From the IMG/VR virus record IMGVR_UViG_3300043446_002337, positions 1-64,000 of that record: DNA of 64,000 nucleotides; one strand, 5' to 3'. The stretch comes from a virus. The notes under the pieces were generated by a model. That model searched no databases, had not been told where the DNA came from, and worked only from the letters and a program-made list of their open reading frames with translations. How positions within the stretch are numbered: the stretch's first letter is position 1; the number at the start of each line of letters is the position of its first letter. Positions 54,139 to 62,879 of this stretch are shown one piece after another. The translations under genes were made by a program, and so were the position numbers.

Positions 54139-55453
54139 GTTACCATTTAAAAGTATCTACACACATTTCTATAAACGGTCTGGTATTAAGTACCCATTAC
54201 CTAATGGATTACACCCAAATTTACTAAGCTTTTTAAAGGACAATTTAGAACTAAATACTGACGCATCGATAGAAGATTATGAGACAGGTAGATTCCCATT
54301 TAACCATGGTGATTTTTATCATTATTTTCAAAAACTATGCGGAGAAGAGAGTAACATTTTTCTAGATGAGATAGAAACAAGTTTAGACGAAAATTTTATA
54401 TACATTTTTCCTTTAGAAGTAAGAACTACCTTAGAAAGTGTACGGTCTGACATTATATGTGAATTTAACAACAAGACTCATGTTTACAATGTAATTGCGT
54501 CACTACCAGATAAAATTATTGACTTACTACAAAAGAAAAAAATATACCTATTACTTACACTTATACATGACCCTGTATATGAAGAAGATGTTCTAAACAC
54601 CGCATACAGTTTACAACAACATGGTATAGAATCCGACAGGGTGCATATAATATCCGCTCGTAGTGGTAAAATAGATACGTGTGATGCAAAGATGTACCGT
54701 GGAATCATACCATTAACAAAAGTAGCTAACGAAATAGGGTATCCACCAAAAATAGGTGGGTTGGGATACCTGTCAGAATATATGGATGTCAGTGATTTAG
54801 ATAGTTCTATTTTACGAAGTAAAAAGTTTATATCATTTAATAGAAGTGCAAGAAATCATAGAATTTGGTTATTGAATATGTTGGCAAAATACAACTTGTT
54901 GGATGAGGGATATTTTAGTTTCATTTTCCCACACGTACCCTCGGGTATGATTGCACCAGAGTTACTACAAGTATTACCCTATGAATTAGACACACATCAC
55001 TTATCCATAAAAGAAAAAGGTGAATTTGCGACAAATAACAATAATAAGAAACTCTATAAAGATAGTTATATTCATATAGTAACAGAAACTTCGTTTCAAG
55101 AACCTAACGTATGTTTTACAGAGAAAATATTCCGACCGATTGCTAACTTACAACCATTTATTGTGATAGGCAATTCATTTTCTTTAAAGGAACTACGAGA
55201 ACTAGGATTCAAGACATTTCACCCGTTCATTAATGAAGAATATGATACTGTCATTGACTCGTCGAGAAGATTAACTCTTATTGAAGAAGAATTACTACGT
55301 TTAAGTAAAATGAACCTAAGAGAAGTACACACATTATATTATTCATTGAGAAATATACTGATACACAATAAAAATCATTTAGTAACATATAAAGATGATA
55401 ACCCATTTCATATTCCACTACAAAATATGAAAACTACTATATTACGAGGATAA
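54122..55453 (+). CDS. putative GT-B glycosyltransferase, family 'EKxF-GFKTF-DESYD' (copy 3)
   Basis: 443 residues, about the same architecture as the gene before it: TLIHDPVYEED, FISFNRSARNHRIWLLNMLA, YNLLDEGYFSF, then TEKIFRPIANLQPFIVIGNS, LGFKTFHPFINEEYD. It overlaps copy 2 by 17 bases and likely arose by tandem duplication. The sequences have diverged well outside the motifs, suggesting different sugars or acceptors. Confidence 0.6.
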   Translation: MNYQSKLPFKSIYTHFYKRSGIKYPLPNGLHPNLLSFLKDNLELNTDASIEDYETGRFPFNHGDFYHYFQKLCGEESNIFLDEIETSLDENFIYIFPLEVRTTLESVRSDIICEFNNKTHVYNVIASLPDKIIDLLQKKKIYLLLTLIHDPVYEEDVLNTAYSLQQHGIESDRVHIISARSGKIDTCDAKMYRGIIPLTKVANEIGYPPKIGGLGYLSEYMDVSDLDSSILRSKKFISFNRSARNHRIWLLNMLAKYNLLDEGYFSFIFPHVPSGMIAPELLQVLPYELDTHHLSIKEKGEFATNNNNKKLYKDSYIHIVTETSFQEPNVCFTEKIFRPIANLQPFIVIGNSFSLKELRELGFKTFHPFINEEYDTVIDSSRRLTLIEEELLRLSKMNLREVHTLYYSLRNILIHNKNHLVTYKDDNPFHIPLQNMKTTILRG

Positions 55454-55454
55454 C

Positions 55455-56459
55455 ATGGAATTCAGAGGAAAAACGGTTTTAGTAACTGGAGCAAACGGTC
55501 TTGTGGGGCACCCAACTGTAAAAAAGTGTTTAGAGGAAGGTGTAAGCACTATATACGCGGTAGACCTAAAATTTTCAGAAGAATTAACCAAACTTGCGGA
55601 AACCGACGATAGATTAAAACTTATACAAACAGACTTAACGTACCTTCATAACTGTGAAAATCTGTTTAAGGGAAGTGTTATAGACATAGTTTTACATATT
55701 GCAGGTGTGAAGGGTTCACCATTACGTTCTTCTACGATGCCTGCGGATTATTTGTTTCCTATGTTGATGTTTAACACAAATATGATTAAGGCTGCGTTTG
55801 ATGCGAAGGTCGGTTGGTTTGTGTATCTTTCATCTGTTGGTGTGTACAAACCCGCAGATATTATGAATGAAGAGGATACGTGGAATAGAGAAGAAACATG
55901 GGCATCGACACCATCAAAAAATGATTGGCATCCTGGGTGGTCAAAACGTATGGGTGAATTAACATTAGATTCTCTTAAAGTGCAATATGGATGGGATAAT
56001 TGGACCGTGCTTCGCCCATCCAACATTTATGGAACGCATGATAATTTCGCACCAGACGCAACCGTTATCAGTACCAACATTTGGAAATTATTCAATGTTG
56101 AGGGTGATGAGATGGTATGTTGGGGTGACGGTTCTCCCCGTAGAGATTTCGTGTTTGGTGATGATGTCGCGCAGGCAACAATTGATGTAGTTAAAAAGGA
56201 AGTACGAGATGTTATTAATTTTGGATGTGGTGACGCAGTAACTATTAAAGAAACTATAGAAACTATAGTAGAACAATATAAGAATATTACTGGAAAAACC
56301 AAACGGATTGTATGGGATACAACAAAAATGAACGGGGATGCAATCAGGTGTTTAGGTTCGCATAAACAAAAAAAATACGATATTTTACCACGTACAAATC
56401 TTGCTGATGGAATTAAGGAAACAATTAAAGTTTACATGCATAACAACAATATTTTATAA
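55455..56459 (+). CDS. NAD-dependent epimerase/dehydratase (extended SDR) lacking the catalytic Tyr
   Basis: 334 residues. Rossmann motif TGANGLVGH (Gly12, 15, 18), DLKF acidic end of beta2, YLSSVGVY with the catalytic Ser/Thr, and LRPSNIYGTHDNF are typical of sugar-nucleotide epimerases and dehydratases. The usual Tyr-x-x-x-Lys is PGWSK (160-164), so Tyr is replaced by Pro, while Lys164 is kept. Either the enzyme uses another residue or it has a changed activity. The 3' region contains the expected VINFGCGDAV segment. Confidence 0.75.
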   Translation: MEFRGKTVLVTGANGLVGHPTVKKCLEEGVSTIYAVDLKFSEELTKLAETDDRLKLIQTDLTYLHNCENLFKGSVIDIVLHIAGVKGSPLRSSTMPADYLFPMLMFNTNMIKAAFDAKVGWFVYLSSVGVYKPADIMNEEDTWNREETWASTPSKNDWHPGWSKRMGELTLDSLKVQYGWDNWTVLRPSNIYGTHDNFAPDATVISTNIWKLFNVEGDEMVCWGDGSPRRDFVFGDDVAQATIDVVKKEVRDVINFGCGDAVTIKETIETIVEQYKNITGKTKRIVWDTTKMNGDAIRCLGSHKQKKYDILPRTNLADGIKETIKVYMHNNNIL

Positions 56460-56474
56460 CGGGGAGAAAGTAAC

Positions 56475-57203
56475 ATGGAAACTATTCTAGGTAATCTACC
56501 AGACTCAGAACGGTCTGTTTTATTTAATGAAGGAGTATATGTAGGTAATATATTCAACTTTATAAAACAAGATGAAGTAGAAATATTTGAGAGACTTACA
56601 AAAGATTTACAAAACTATATCGTACATAATCGCGATAGCTTAGTGTGTAGATATGACTATGAACGTACTACGGAAGAAATAAACTCTGATATACCGTGGA
56701 AACATGCGATACCTTTAGCAGAAGTTCCGGAAAGAGATAAATTTGTAAAAGAAAACAATAGATTTGTTCAACAAATATTTCTTGAATTTGGTCATGATAC
56801 AGTACCACCACAACACGAAGATGTTAAGTTTGTTATGGAAGTATATAAGAGAATAGTAGAATTTTTCTACCCACATATGGAAATACACTATCCAGAAAAA
56901 CCTATGTTCATGTTATACGAAGATGGGCACTTTATAAGTGAACACAGAGATGGTAAAAATCCAGGTAGAGTTTGTGTTTTGATATTCTATTTATCTGACG
57001 AAAAAGATTATAACAACGGTGGTGGAGAATTGATTTCTATAACAAACTCGGGAAAACGTATAGAAACCAAACCAGTATTTAGTACATTTAGTATGATGGA
57101 CTTTACTGCAAATGACCCAATGCATTCGGTCAATATGGTAAAAAATGGTTTTAAACGATTATCATCTATATTCTTCCTTTACGAAAAGGATAAACAACAA
57201 TAA
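56475..57203 (+). CDS. 2-oxoglutarate/Fe(II)-dependent oxygenase (prolyl-4-hydroxylase-like)
   Basis: 242 residues. A double-stranded beta-helix with HRD (His157, Asp159), distal MHSV (His217) and FKR (Arg228) gives the iron- and oxoglutarate-binding triad plus Arg. GGGEL (182-186) is the hinge before the second half. T4-like cyanophages carry related genes. The proline-free fibres make collagen proline an unlikely substrate; a sugar, another side chain or a small molecule is more likely. A strong GGGGAGAAAG leader precedes the ATG. Confidence 0.8.
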   Translation: METILGNLPDSERSVLFNEGVYVGNIFNFIKQDEVEIFERLTKDLQNYIVHNRDSLVCRYDYERTTEEINSDIPWKHAIPLAEVPERDKFVKENNRFVQQIFLEFGHDTVPPQHEDVKFVMEVYKRIVEFFYPHMEIHYPEKPMFMLYEDGHFISEHRDGKNPGRVCVLIFYLSDEKDYNNGGGELISITNSGKRIETKPVFSTFSMMDFTANDPMHSVNMVKNGFKRLSSIFFLYEKDKQQ

Positions 57204-57215
57204 TACACAACATAT

Positions 57216-58376
57216 ATGAAAATAGGTATACGATTTAGTGGTAAAGGTCCATCTGGATATAATGATATTTTTTATTTTCTACATACTTTACAAGCAGGAA
57301 AAGTAAAAGAAATATCTACAGAATATTTAGGGTGTGAAATACAGTACAGAGACAATACGTATTTATTTTCGGCAAAGGAACTTGAAGATGATTGTGATAT
57401 CAAGGTGTTTGCCGCCCACGACACACAGTATATTCACTCATGCATAGAGTCAGATACCGAGTATCAACGTATAAGAAATACATATGATACTATAGTACTG
57501 TTTAGTCCGGGTGAAGCGTTGGTCACACGTATTTCTGATGAAATGTTACAAAAATTTTTAGATGAAGGTAATTTTTATGTAACAGGAACTACCAACATAT
57601 CATTTGAACACAAAAACCTATTCATAGATAAATTTATGGGGCCAAAGTTTTTGTACTATCAGTTAGGATTTAATTACATTAACTTTTATCAGAATACAAA
57701 AACAAAACGTAGTCTAGTGGGTGTGTACCACCGGACACAATACATTAATGATGTTGTACGTTCCTTACCATGTAAAAAGTCAACAATACGTAATGAGGTA
57801 GTAAACAAATTAAAAGAATTATTAGATACGGACTTGACAATCTATGAAAATAACCATATATTACACCCAGAGATTTTAGAGCCTTATAATTTTTTAGGAC
57901 TATGGGTTACAAATCATATATCTGGATATTCTGACTATGCCACAAGTGTATGTAATTTGATTTTTGAAAGTTTTGCTCCACATGAAGATTCACCAAGAGC
58001 TAGTCTTAGTGAAAAAACTATAAAAGCAATTATCTTTGGTAAAGAAAACATATTCTTCATGTGGCACGGACCAGATGATTTATTCATATATCTAAAAAAT
58101 TTGGGATTTTGGTTTTTAAATATGGAGTTCTATGATTTCAAAACTCCCAACAGAGATGAAATGACGGTATCGGTTATACGAACTATTGAATACTTAAAAC
58201 ATCTACAGACACAATTTAAAACGAATGACGAATTGTTTCAATATTTATATGATAGACACGGTGAAAAATTACTTACAAATTATTATAAATTCAAAGAACA
58301 ACTAATAGATACGTCTATTGGAAATAATATACTTACTTCTTTACATAATTTCAGCAGGGGGAACAATGAGGTTTGA
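57216..58376 (+). CDS. diverged GT-B-like protein related to the 'EKxF' family
   Basis: 386 residues. It contains YCNLIFESFAPHEDSPRASL-like and LSEKTIKAIIFGKENIFFMW, LKNLGFWFLNMEFYD in place of the EKxF, GFKTF and DESYD motifs of copies 1-3. The order and spacing match, but the residues are weaker. It may be a fourth, more distant glycosyltransferase. The middle contains KRSLVGVYHRTQYIND where the other copies have the N-R-x-x-R segment. Confidence 0.45.
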   Translation: MKIGIRFSGKGPSGYNDIFYFLHTLQAGKVKEISTEYLGCEIQYRDNTYLFSAKELEDDCDIKVFAAHDTQYIHSCIESDTEYQRIRNTYDTIVLFSPGEALVTRISDEMLQKFLDEGNFYVTGTTNISFEHKNLFIDKFMGPKFLYYQLGFNYINFYQNTKTKRSLVGVYHRTQYINDVVRSLPCKKSTIRNEVVNKLKELLDTDLTIYENNHILHPEILEPYNFLGLWVTNHISGYSDYATSVCNLIFESFAPHEDSPRASLSEKTIKAIIFGKENIFFMWHGPDDLFIYLKNLGFWFLNMEFYDFKTPNRDEMTVSVIRTIEYLKHLQTQFKTNDELFQYLYDRHGEKLLTNYYKFKEQLIDTSIGNNILTSLHNFSRGNNEV

Positions 58377-59358
58377 TGATAAAATTTTAGTTACTGGTGC
58401 TAGTGGTTTTATAGGTTCTCATGTTTTACGGTTACTTTTTAAAAAAGGATACATGAATCTTAGAGCAGCGGTACATAGTAGAGATTTACGAGGAGACTTC
58501 AAAGGTTCTCAAAACATTGAAACGTTTAAAGGTGACCTTCGTGACGCAGAGTTTTGTTCAAAAGTAACCGAAGGTGTTGACATAGTAATACACTGTGCAG
58601 CTAATACTTCTAACGCATTAGATACTAAGTTTAATCCACTTCTTCATGTTACCCCTAACATTGAGATGACAGTAAACTTATTAGAACAGAGTTGGAAAAA
58701 TAAGGTCAAAAAAGTTTTATACGTGTCGTCCAACACAGTATATCCTGATATGCAAGAAGATGACTGCGCAGAATGGATGGATGTGCATTCCACACCATTA
58801 ATTCCAGTATACAAGGGTGTAGGTGGAATGAAACGGTACTGTGAACTATTATGTGATTTCTTCTCAAATCAAATACACAACCCCATGCAGTGTATTATAG
58901 TTCGGCCATCAAATGCATTCGGACCAAACGACAAGTTTGATTACGAAAAATGTCACGTAACCCCCGCAAATATTAGAAAGGTAGCGGATGAACTCAATCC
59001 GATTCCCGTATGGGGAGATGGAACCGAGGTTCGGGACTTATTACACGTAGAAGATATGGCAGAGGGATTCATCTATATCATGGAGAAGTGTGATAAGTAC
59101 GACATTTATAACGTTGCTTATGGTCAAGCTTATTCGGTAAATGAAGTACTACAATGGTTGAAGGAACTTGAAAATAATGAAAATCCAATTTCTTACGTGA
59201 ATAATAAAGCTCCGATGATTCCGATACGAAAATTATCAAGTAAAAAGGTAAATGCGTTAGGGTGGGTACCTAAACGTGAGTTAAAGGAAGCATTGAAAGA
59301 GACTATAGACTGGTATAAATCCAACAAACATTTATACAACCCAGATTCAACACCATAA
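58366..59358 (+). CDS. NAD-dependent epimerase/dehydratase (extended SDR), atypical active site
   Basis: Start at the ATG at 58366, preceded by AGGGGGA and overlapping the previous gene by 11 bases; 330 residues. TGASGFIGSH (Gly11, 14, 17), DLRD, VLYVSSNTVYP and IVRPSNAFGPNDKFD are typical. The Tyr-x-x-x-Lys is VGGMK (152-156), with Val in the Tyr position and a Tyr three residues earlier (Tyr149). WGDGTEVRDLLHVEDMAEGF is the usual C-terminal signature. It probably acts on an NDP-sugar of the module. Confidence 0.75.
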   Translation: MRFDDKILVTGASGFIGSHVLRLLFKKGYMNLRAAVHSRDLRGDFKGSQNIETFKGDLRDAEFCSKVTEGVDIVIHCAANTSNALDTKFNPLLHVTPNIEMTVNLLEQSWKNKVKKVLYVSSNTVYPDMQEDDCAEWMDVHSTPLIPVYKGVGGMKRYCELLCDFFSNQIHNPMQCIIVRPSNAFGPNDKFDYEKCHVTPANIRKVADELNPIPVWGDGTEVRDLLHVEDMAEGFIYIMEKCDKYDIYNVAYGQAYSVNEVLQWLKELENNENPISYVNNKAPMIPIRKLSSKKVNALGWVPKRELKEALKETIDWYKSNKHLYNPDSTP

Positions 59359-59365
59359 TACTTCC

Positions 59366-60304
59366 ATGAAAAAAGTATTGATTACAGGTGGCGCAGGATA
59401 TTTAGGGTCAACAATAACCGAACATTTGTTAACACAAGGATACTCAGTAACAGTTCTAGATAACTTAATGTATAAACAATTATCACTGTTACATTTATTT
59501 AAACACACATCCTTTAATTTTGTGTTAGGAGATGTTCGAGATGTAACCTTATTACAAAACCTGGTACAAGCTCACGATATTATAATACCACTTGCAGCTA
59601 TAGTAGGAATGCCTGCTTGTAAAAATAATCCGCAATTAACAATAGACACGAATTATCGTCAAATACAAAATATTTTATCGGTGATAACTGATAAACAAAA
59701 ATTAATATTACCCAATACGAATAGTCAGTATGGGTCATCGGAAACGATTATTACTGAGGATAGTCCGTTTAAACCACTATCTTTATACGCAGAAACAAAA
59801 TGCGATGCGGAAAACGCCATGTTAGCTCATGGTAACGGAGTATCATTACGTCTCGCCACAGTTTTCGGTGTATCACCACGGATGCGACAAGATTTATTGG
59901 TGAATGACTTTGTATATAAAAGTGTAGTAGATGGATATCTGGTTCTGTTTGAAGGACACTTTAAACGAAATTATATTCATGTACAAGACATAGCACGTAC
60001 CTTTCAATTTGTTATTGAAAACTATGAAAAATGTAAAGGACACGCGTTCAACGTCGGATTGTCTACAGCAAATTTAAGTAAGTTAGAGTTGGCAGAACGG
60101 ATTAAAACCTATATACCTTCGTTAGTTATAAAGCAGGATGAATTTAAAGAAGATTTTGATAAACGAAATTATATAGTATCTAATGAGAAACTGGAGAGAT
60201 TAGGTTGGTATCCGATATATGATTTAGATTATGGGATACAACAGTTGATAAATGCATACAAATTTGTTATTATTCATAATAATAGAAATTTTACAAATCT
60301 ATAA
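59366..60304 (+). CDS. NAD-dependent epimerase/dehydratase (extended SDR), typical active site
   Basis: 312 residues. TGGAGYLGS (Gly8, 11, 14), LDNLMY, GDVRDV, LPNTNSQYG and the intact catalytic pair YAETK (Tyr141, Lys145). The catalytic Ser/Thr before it is in NTNSQYGSS. It resembles GalE/RmlB-type 4-epimerases or 4,6-dehydratases. Unlike its two SDR neighbours it keeps the catalytic Tyr, so it may be the one that does the 4-keto chemistry of the pathway. Confidence 0.82.
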   Translation: MKKVLITGGAGYLGSTITEHLLTQGYSVTVLDNLMYKQLSLLHLFKHTSFNFVLGDVRDVTLLQNLVQAHDIIIPLAAIVGMPACKNNPQLTIDTNYRQIQNILSVITDKQKLILPNTNSQYGSSETIITEDSPFKPLSLYAETKCDAENAMLAHGNGVSLRLATVFGVSPRMRQDLLVNDFVYKSVVDGYLVLFEGHFKRNYIHVQDIARTFQFVIENYEKCKGHAFNVGLSTANLSKLELAERIKTYIPSLVIKQDEFKEDFDKRNYIVSNEKLERLGWYPIYDLDYGIQQLINAYKFVIIHNNRNFTNL

Positions 60305-60307
60305 TCC

Positions 60308-60541
60308 ATGACACAGGATATTAGGGAAGATAAAAAAAGAACAATGTTAAAAACAGTTACGTGGCGTATCGTAGCAGTATTTAATTCGTGGATAATATTA
60401 TCAATTGGTATTGGTAACACAAATTTACAAAAAGCATTGTTGATGAATAGTACTGGATTTTTTGTATTTTATTTTTTTGAAAGAGTGTGGAGTAAAATAA
60501 ATTATGGTAGATATGTTATGGGGGATACTGTAAATGAGTAA
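60308..60541 (+). CDS. DUF2061 membrane protein
   Basis: 77 residues. KKRTMLKTVTWRIVAVFNSW followed by a second hydrophobic segment and FFERVWSKINYGR matches the DUF2061 family, small proteins with two membrane helices, sometimes fused to adenylylsulfate kinase in cyanophages. It should sit in the host inner membrane with both ends in the cytoplasm. Function unknown; here it lies between an epimerase and an SGNH-like gene. Confidence 0.8.
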   Translation: MTQDIREDKKRTMLKTVTWRIVAVFNSWIILSIGIGNTNLQKALLMNSTGFFVFYFFERVWSKINYGRYVMGDTVNE

Positions 60542-61538
60542 TTGGAAAGATAAAGTGGAATCCGAAAAAATTAATTTGAACATAGACAAGTCTAATTTCA
60601 TAAAACAATCTTATAATGTCCATGTTACTAAAGACCACCCACACTATCCATGGCTTTTAGAAAAAAGAAATTGGAGAGTAGCGAATGATTATCCATGGAA
60701 AAAATCTCCATTAGAAAAACGCAAAGTTCAAGGTATTGCATTTTTAGGATGTTCTTTCACGTGGGGACAAGGATTATATTTCTATAGTAACTTAGATTCG
60801 TTACGAGAACCAGAATATTGTCGTTATGATTCATTATTAGTTAAACCAAGTCATGTAAAATACGCAGAGTCAGTAAGGTTTAGTAGAACGGTAGCCAATC
60901 ATTTTAACACATTTGATATGGCAGTACCGAGTAATGGAGGAACTAATCAAACAATAATTAGATGGTTTATTGATGATGTACTGAACATACCAAACAGTTC
61001 AAACTTTGGTGGTACATACGCTCCGTGCGAATTCAGCGACTTTTCACACATAGTTTTTCAAATGACCGAATGGTCGCGCAAAAGATTTTATATAACTGTA
61101 GATGGTACACGATATGAGTTATTGAACAATAACCATAAACATGACACTAAAATCTCTTCTATATTTGACAAGTTTTTATTAGAAAATGGTATTACTATTG
61201 ATGAGTTTGAACAATTTATGGTTGAATCAAATTTTCAAGATGTAAAAGATTTTCTACAATTTGTTGAACAAAATGGAGTAAAAACATATGTTATGACTTG
61301 GCCTGACGCATATGTATCATTAATAAAAAATGATGAATTTATGAATGAAAGGTTTATACAATTTTCTTATAAAGATACACACTTTGATTCAATAACTGAG
61401 CTAATGAATCAACACAAGGAAATGGTCATCATGTATGATTATGAAGAATTTGTTGATACACCGAAAGATATGCATCCGTCACTAAAATGTCATCAAGTCA
61501 TAGCGAATTCAATTATCAAAAAAATGGAAAAGGTGTAA
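60534..61538 (+). CDS. SGNH/GDSL hydrolase-like protein (copy 2)
   Basis: 334 residues. GIAFLGCSFTWGQG (Ser74 in block I), AVPSNGGTNQTIIRW (Gly/Asn of blocks II and III) and DMHPSLKCHQ near the C-terminus (Asp-x-His) give a complete SGNH set. The N-terminal 65 residues are a separate charged region. The start overlaps the DUF2061 gene by 8 bases. Confidence 0.7.
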   Translation: MSNWKDKVESEKINLNIDKSNFIKQSYNVHVTKDHPHYPWLLEKRNWRVANDYPWKKSPLEKRKVQGIAFLGCSFTWGQGLYFYSNLDSLREPEYCRYDSLLVKPSHVKYAESVRFSRTVANHFNTFDMAVPSNGGTNQTIIRWFIDDVLNIPNSSNFGGTYAPCEFSDFSHIVFQMTEWSRKRFYITVDGTRYELLNNNHKHDTKISSIFDKFLLENGITIDEFEQFMVESNFQDVKDFLQFVEQNGVKTYVMTWPDAYVSLIKNDEFMNERFIQFSYKDTHFDSITELMNQHKEMVIMYDYEEFVDTPKDMHPSLKCHQVIANSIIKKMEKV

Positions 61539-61539
61539 T

Positions 61540-62079
61540 ATGAGTAAACCGAGCATGAGTCCTTATAAAGATTCTTTAACGGACATAATGACAACGTTAG
61601 CACAAGACGAAAATACTATATTTATCGGACAACAGATAGTATATGCCGGTAATCCTATGAGTACTACACTAGGTAATGTACCCAAAGAAAAAATGATAGA
61701 AGTTCCCGTTATGGAAGAAACACAAATGGGAATGACGTTGGGGTTAGCTATAACTGGAAAAACTGTAGTTTCTTTTTACCCACGTTGGGATTTTATAGTT
61801 TCCGCAACAAATCAATTGGTAAATCATGTTGATAAGTATGAGTTAATGACCGGTAAAAAAGTTAATATATTAATTCGTTTAGGAAAGGGTAGTGATGTAC
61901 CACTTGACCCAGGACACCAACACAAAAACGACTACCTCACAGAATTTTCTTCTATGTGTAAAAACATAACGTTCCACAATTTATCAGATGTAACAAAAAT
62001 AAAACCTGCATACCAATCTGCTATAGAAAACGGTGGCATACATATACTCGTAGAATATCCACAATTATATTTTGTATGA
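61540..62079 (+). CDS. ThDP Pyr-domain protein, E1-beta-like, lacking the C-terminal domain
   Basis: 179 residues against about 325 for E1-beta. IFIGQQIVYAGNPMSTTLGN, VPVMEETQMGMTLGLAITG (catalytic Glu59 or Glu60) and SFYPRWDFIVSATNQLVNHV match the Pyr domain of E1-beta subunits; a C-terminal transketolase C domain is absent. Its PP-domain partner is at 49475, about 11 kb upstream. Together they could make a minimal two-subunit ThDP enzyme, resembling in size the alpha/beta ThDP decarboxylases; the reaction is unknown. Confidence 0.75.
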   Translation: MSKPSMSPYKDSLTDIMTTLAQDENTIFIGQQIVYAGNPMSTTLGNVPKEKMIEVPVMEETQMGMTLGLAITGKTVVSFYPRWDFIVSATNQLVNHVDKYELMTGKKVNILIRLGKGSDVPLDPGHQHKNDYLTEFSSMCKNITFHNLSDVTKIKPAYQSAIENGGIHILVEYPQLYFV

Positions 62080-62879
62080 AAAAGAAACTTCTAATAACAC
62101 TAGGATGTTCGTTTACTGAGGGAGTGGGTTGTTATGACCCACTGTTATTAGATACAAATGGTAAACCTATATACGACGAGGGGTTGGTTTACAATTCAAG
62201 TGTAGACAGATTTCATACATTAGGTTGGCCAGCTAAACTACAAAAAAAATTACAATATGATTGTTTGTGGAACCTAGGGCATGGGGCAGCTTCTAATTCT
62301 GAAAATGTTAAACGATGGACAGAGATATTCTCAACAAAAAAGATTTCAGACGAGTACGATGTATTAGTAATATGGATGCTTACATTTTCTGGTAGGATAA
62401 GTTTTTATAAAGATGGTAAAATTCGCAGTGTACTACCAGGAAGTAAAAATCCGACAGATGTAAATCATATCTTCTATAACAGTTATCTAAATTTTCTTGG
62501 AGATAACTTTAATAAAGATATGATACTAGAGATGTATTTTTATGTTAATATAATAAAAACAATATGTGAACTATCAAATTACAAGTTTTTATATATTAAT
62601 ACGAGTAATAGTGAAGGAAGAGATTTAGATTTACTAACAAAGAGCACCAACAGCTTAAACTTTGCATACAAAACACTATATCCAGAATATAATAGTGTGT
62701 TAGATAGAAATGATTACGCAAAGTATTCTGCGTTTTGTGGTCACCCAAACGAAAATGGTTACGAACTTATTGCAGAACGGTTATTCCAGATGATATTACA
62801 CGAACACAAATATTTAGTAAACAATAATACACCAGAAACATACGACATGCTATATTTGGGAGAACCCAGACAGTGGTAA
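62076..62879 (+). CDS. SGNH/GDSL hydrolase-like protein (copy 3)
   Basis: 267 residues. LITLGCSFTEGVG (Ser12), NLGHGAASNSENVK (Gly/Asn) and AFCGHPNENGYELIAERL (His with Gly in place of the usual Asp). It overlaps the E1-beta-like gene by ATGA. The missing Asp may make this copy a non-catalytic or altered version. Confidence 0.65.
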   Translation: MKKKLLITLGCSFTEGVGCYDPLLLDTNGKPIYDEGLVYNSSVDRFHTLGWPAKLQKKLQYDCLWNLGHGAASNSENVKRWTEIFSTKKISDEYDVLVIWMLTFSGRISFYKDGKIRSVLPGSKNPTDVNHIFYNSYLNFLGDNFNKDMILEMYFYVNIIKTICELSNYKFLYINTSNSEGRDLDLLTKSTNSLNFAYKTLYPEYNSVLDRNDYAKYSAFCGHPNENGYELIAERLFQMILHEHKYLVNNNTPETYDMLYLGEPRQW

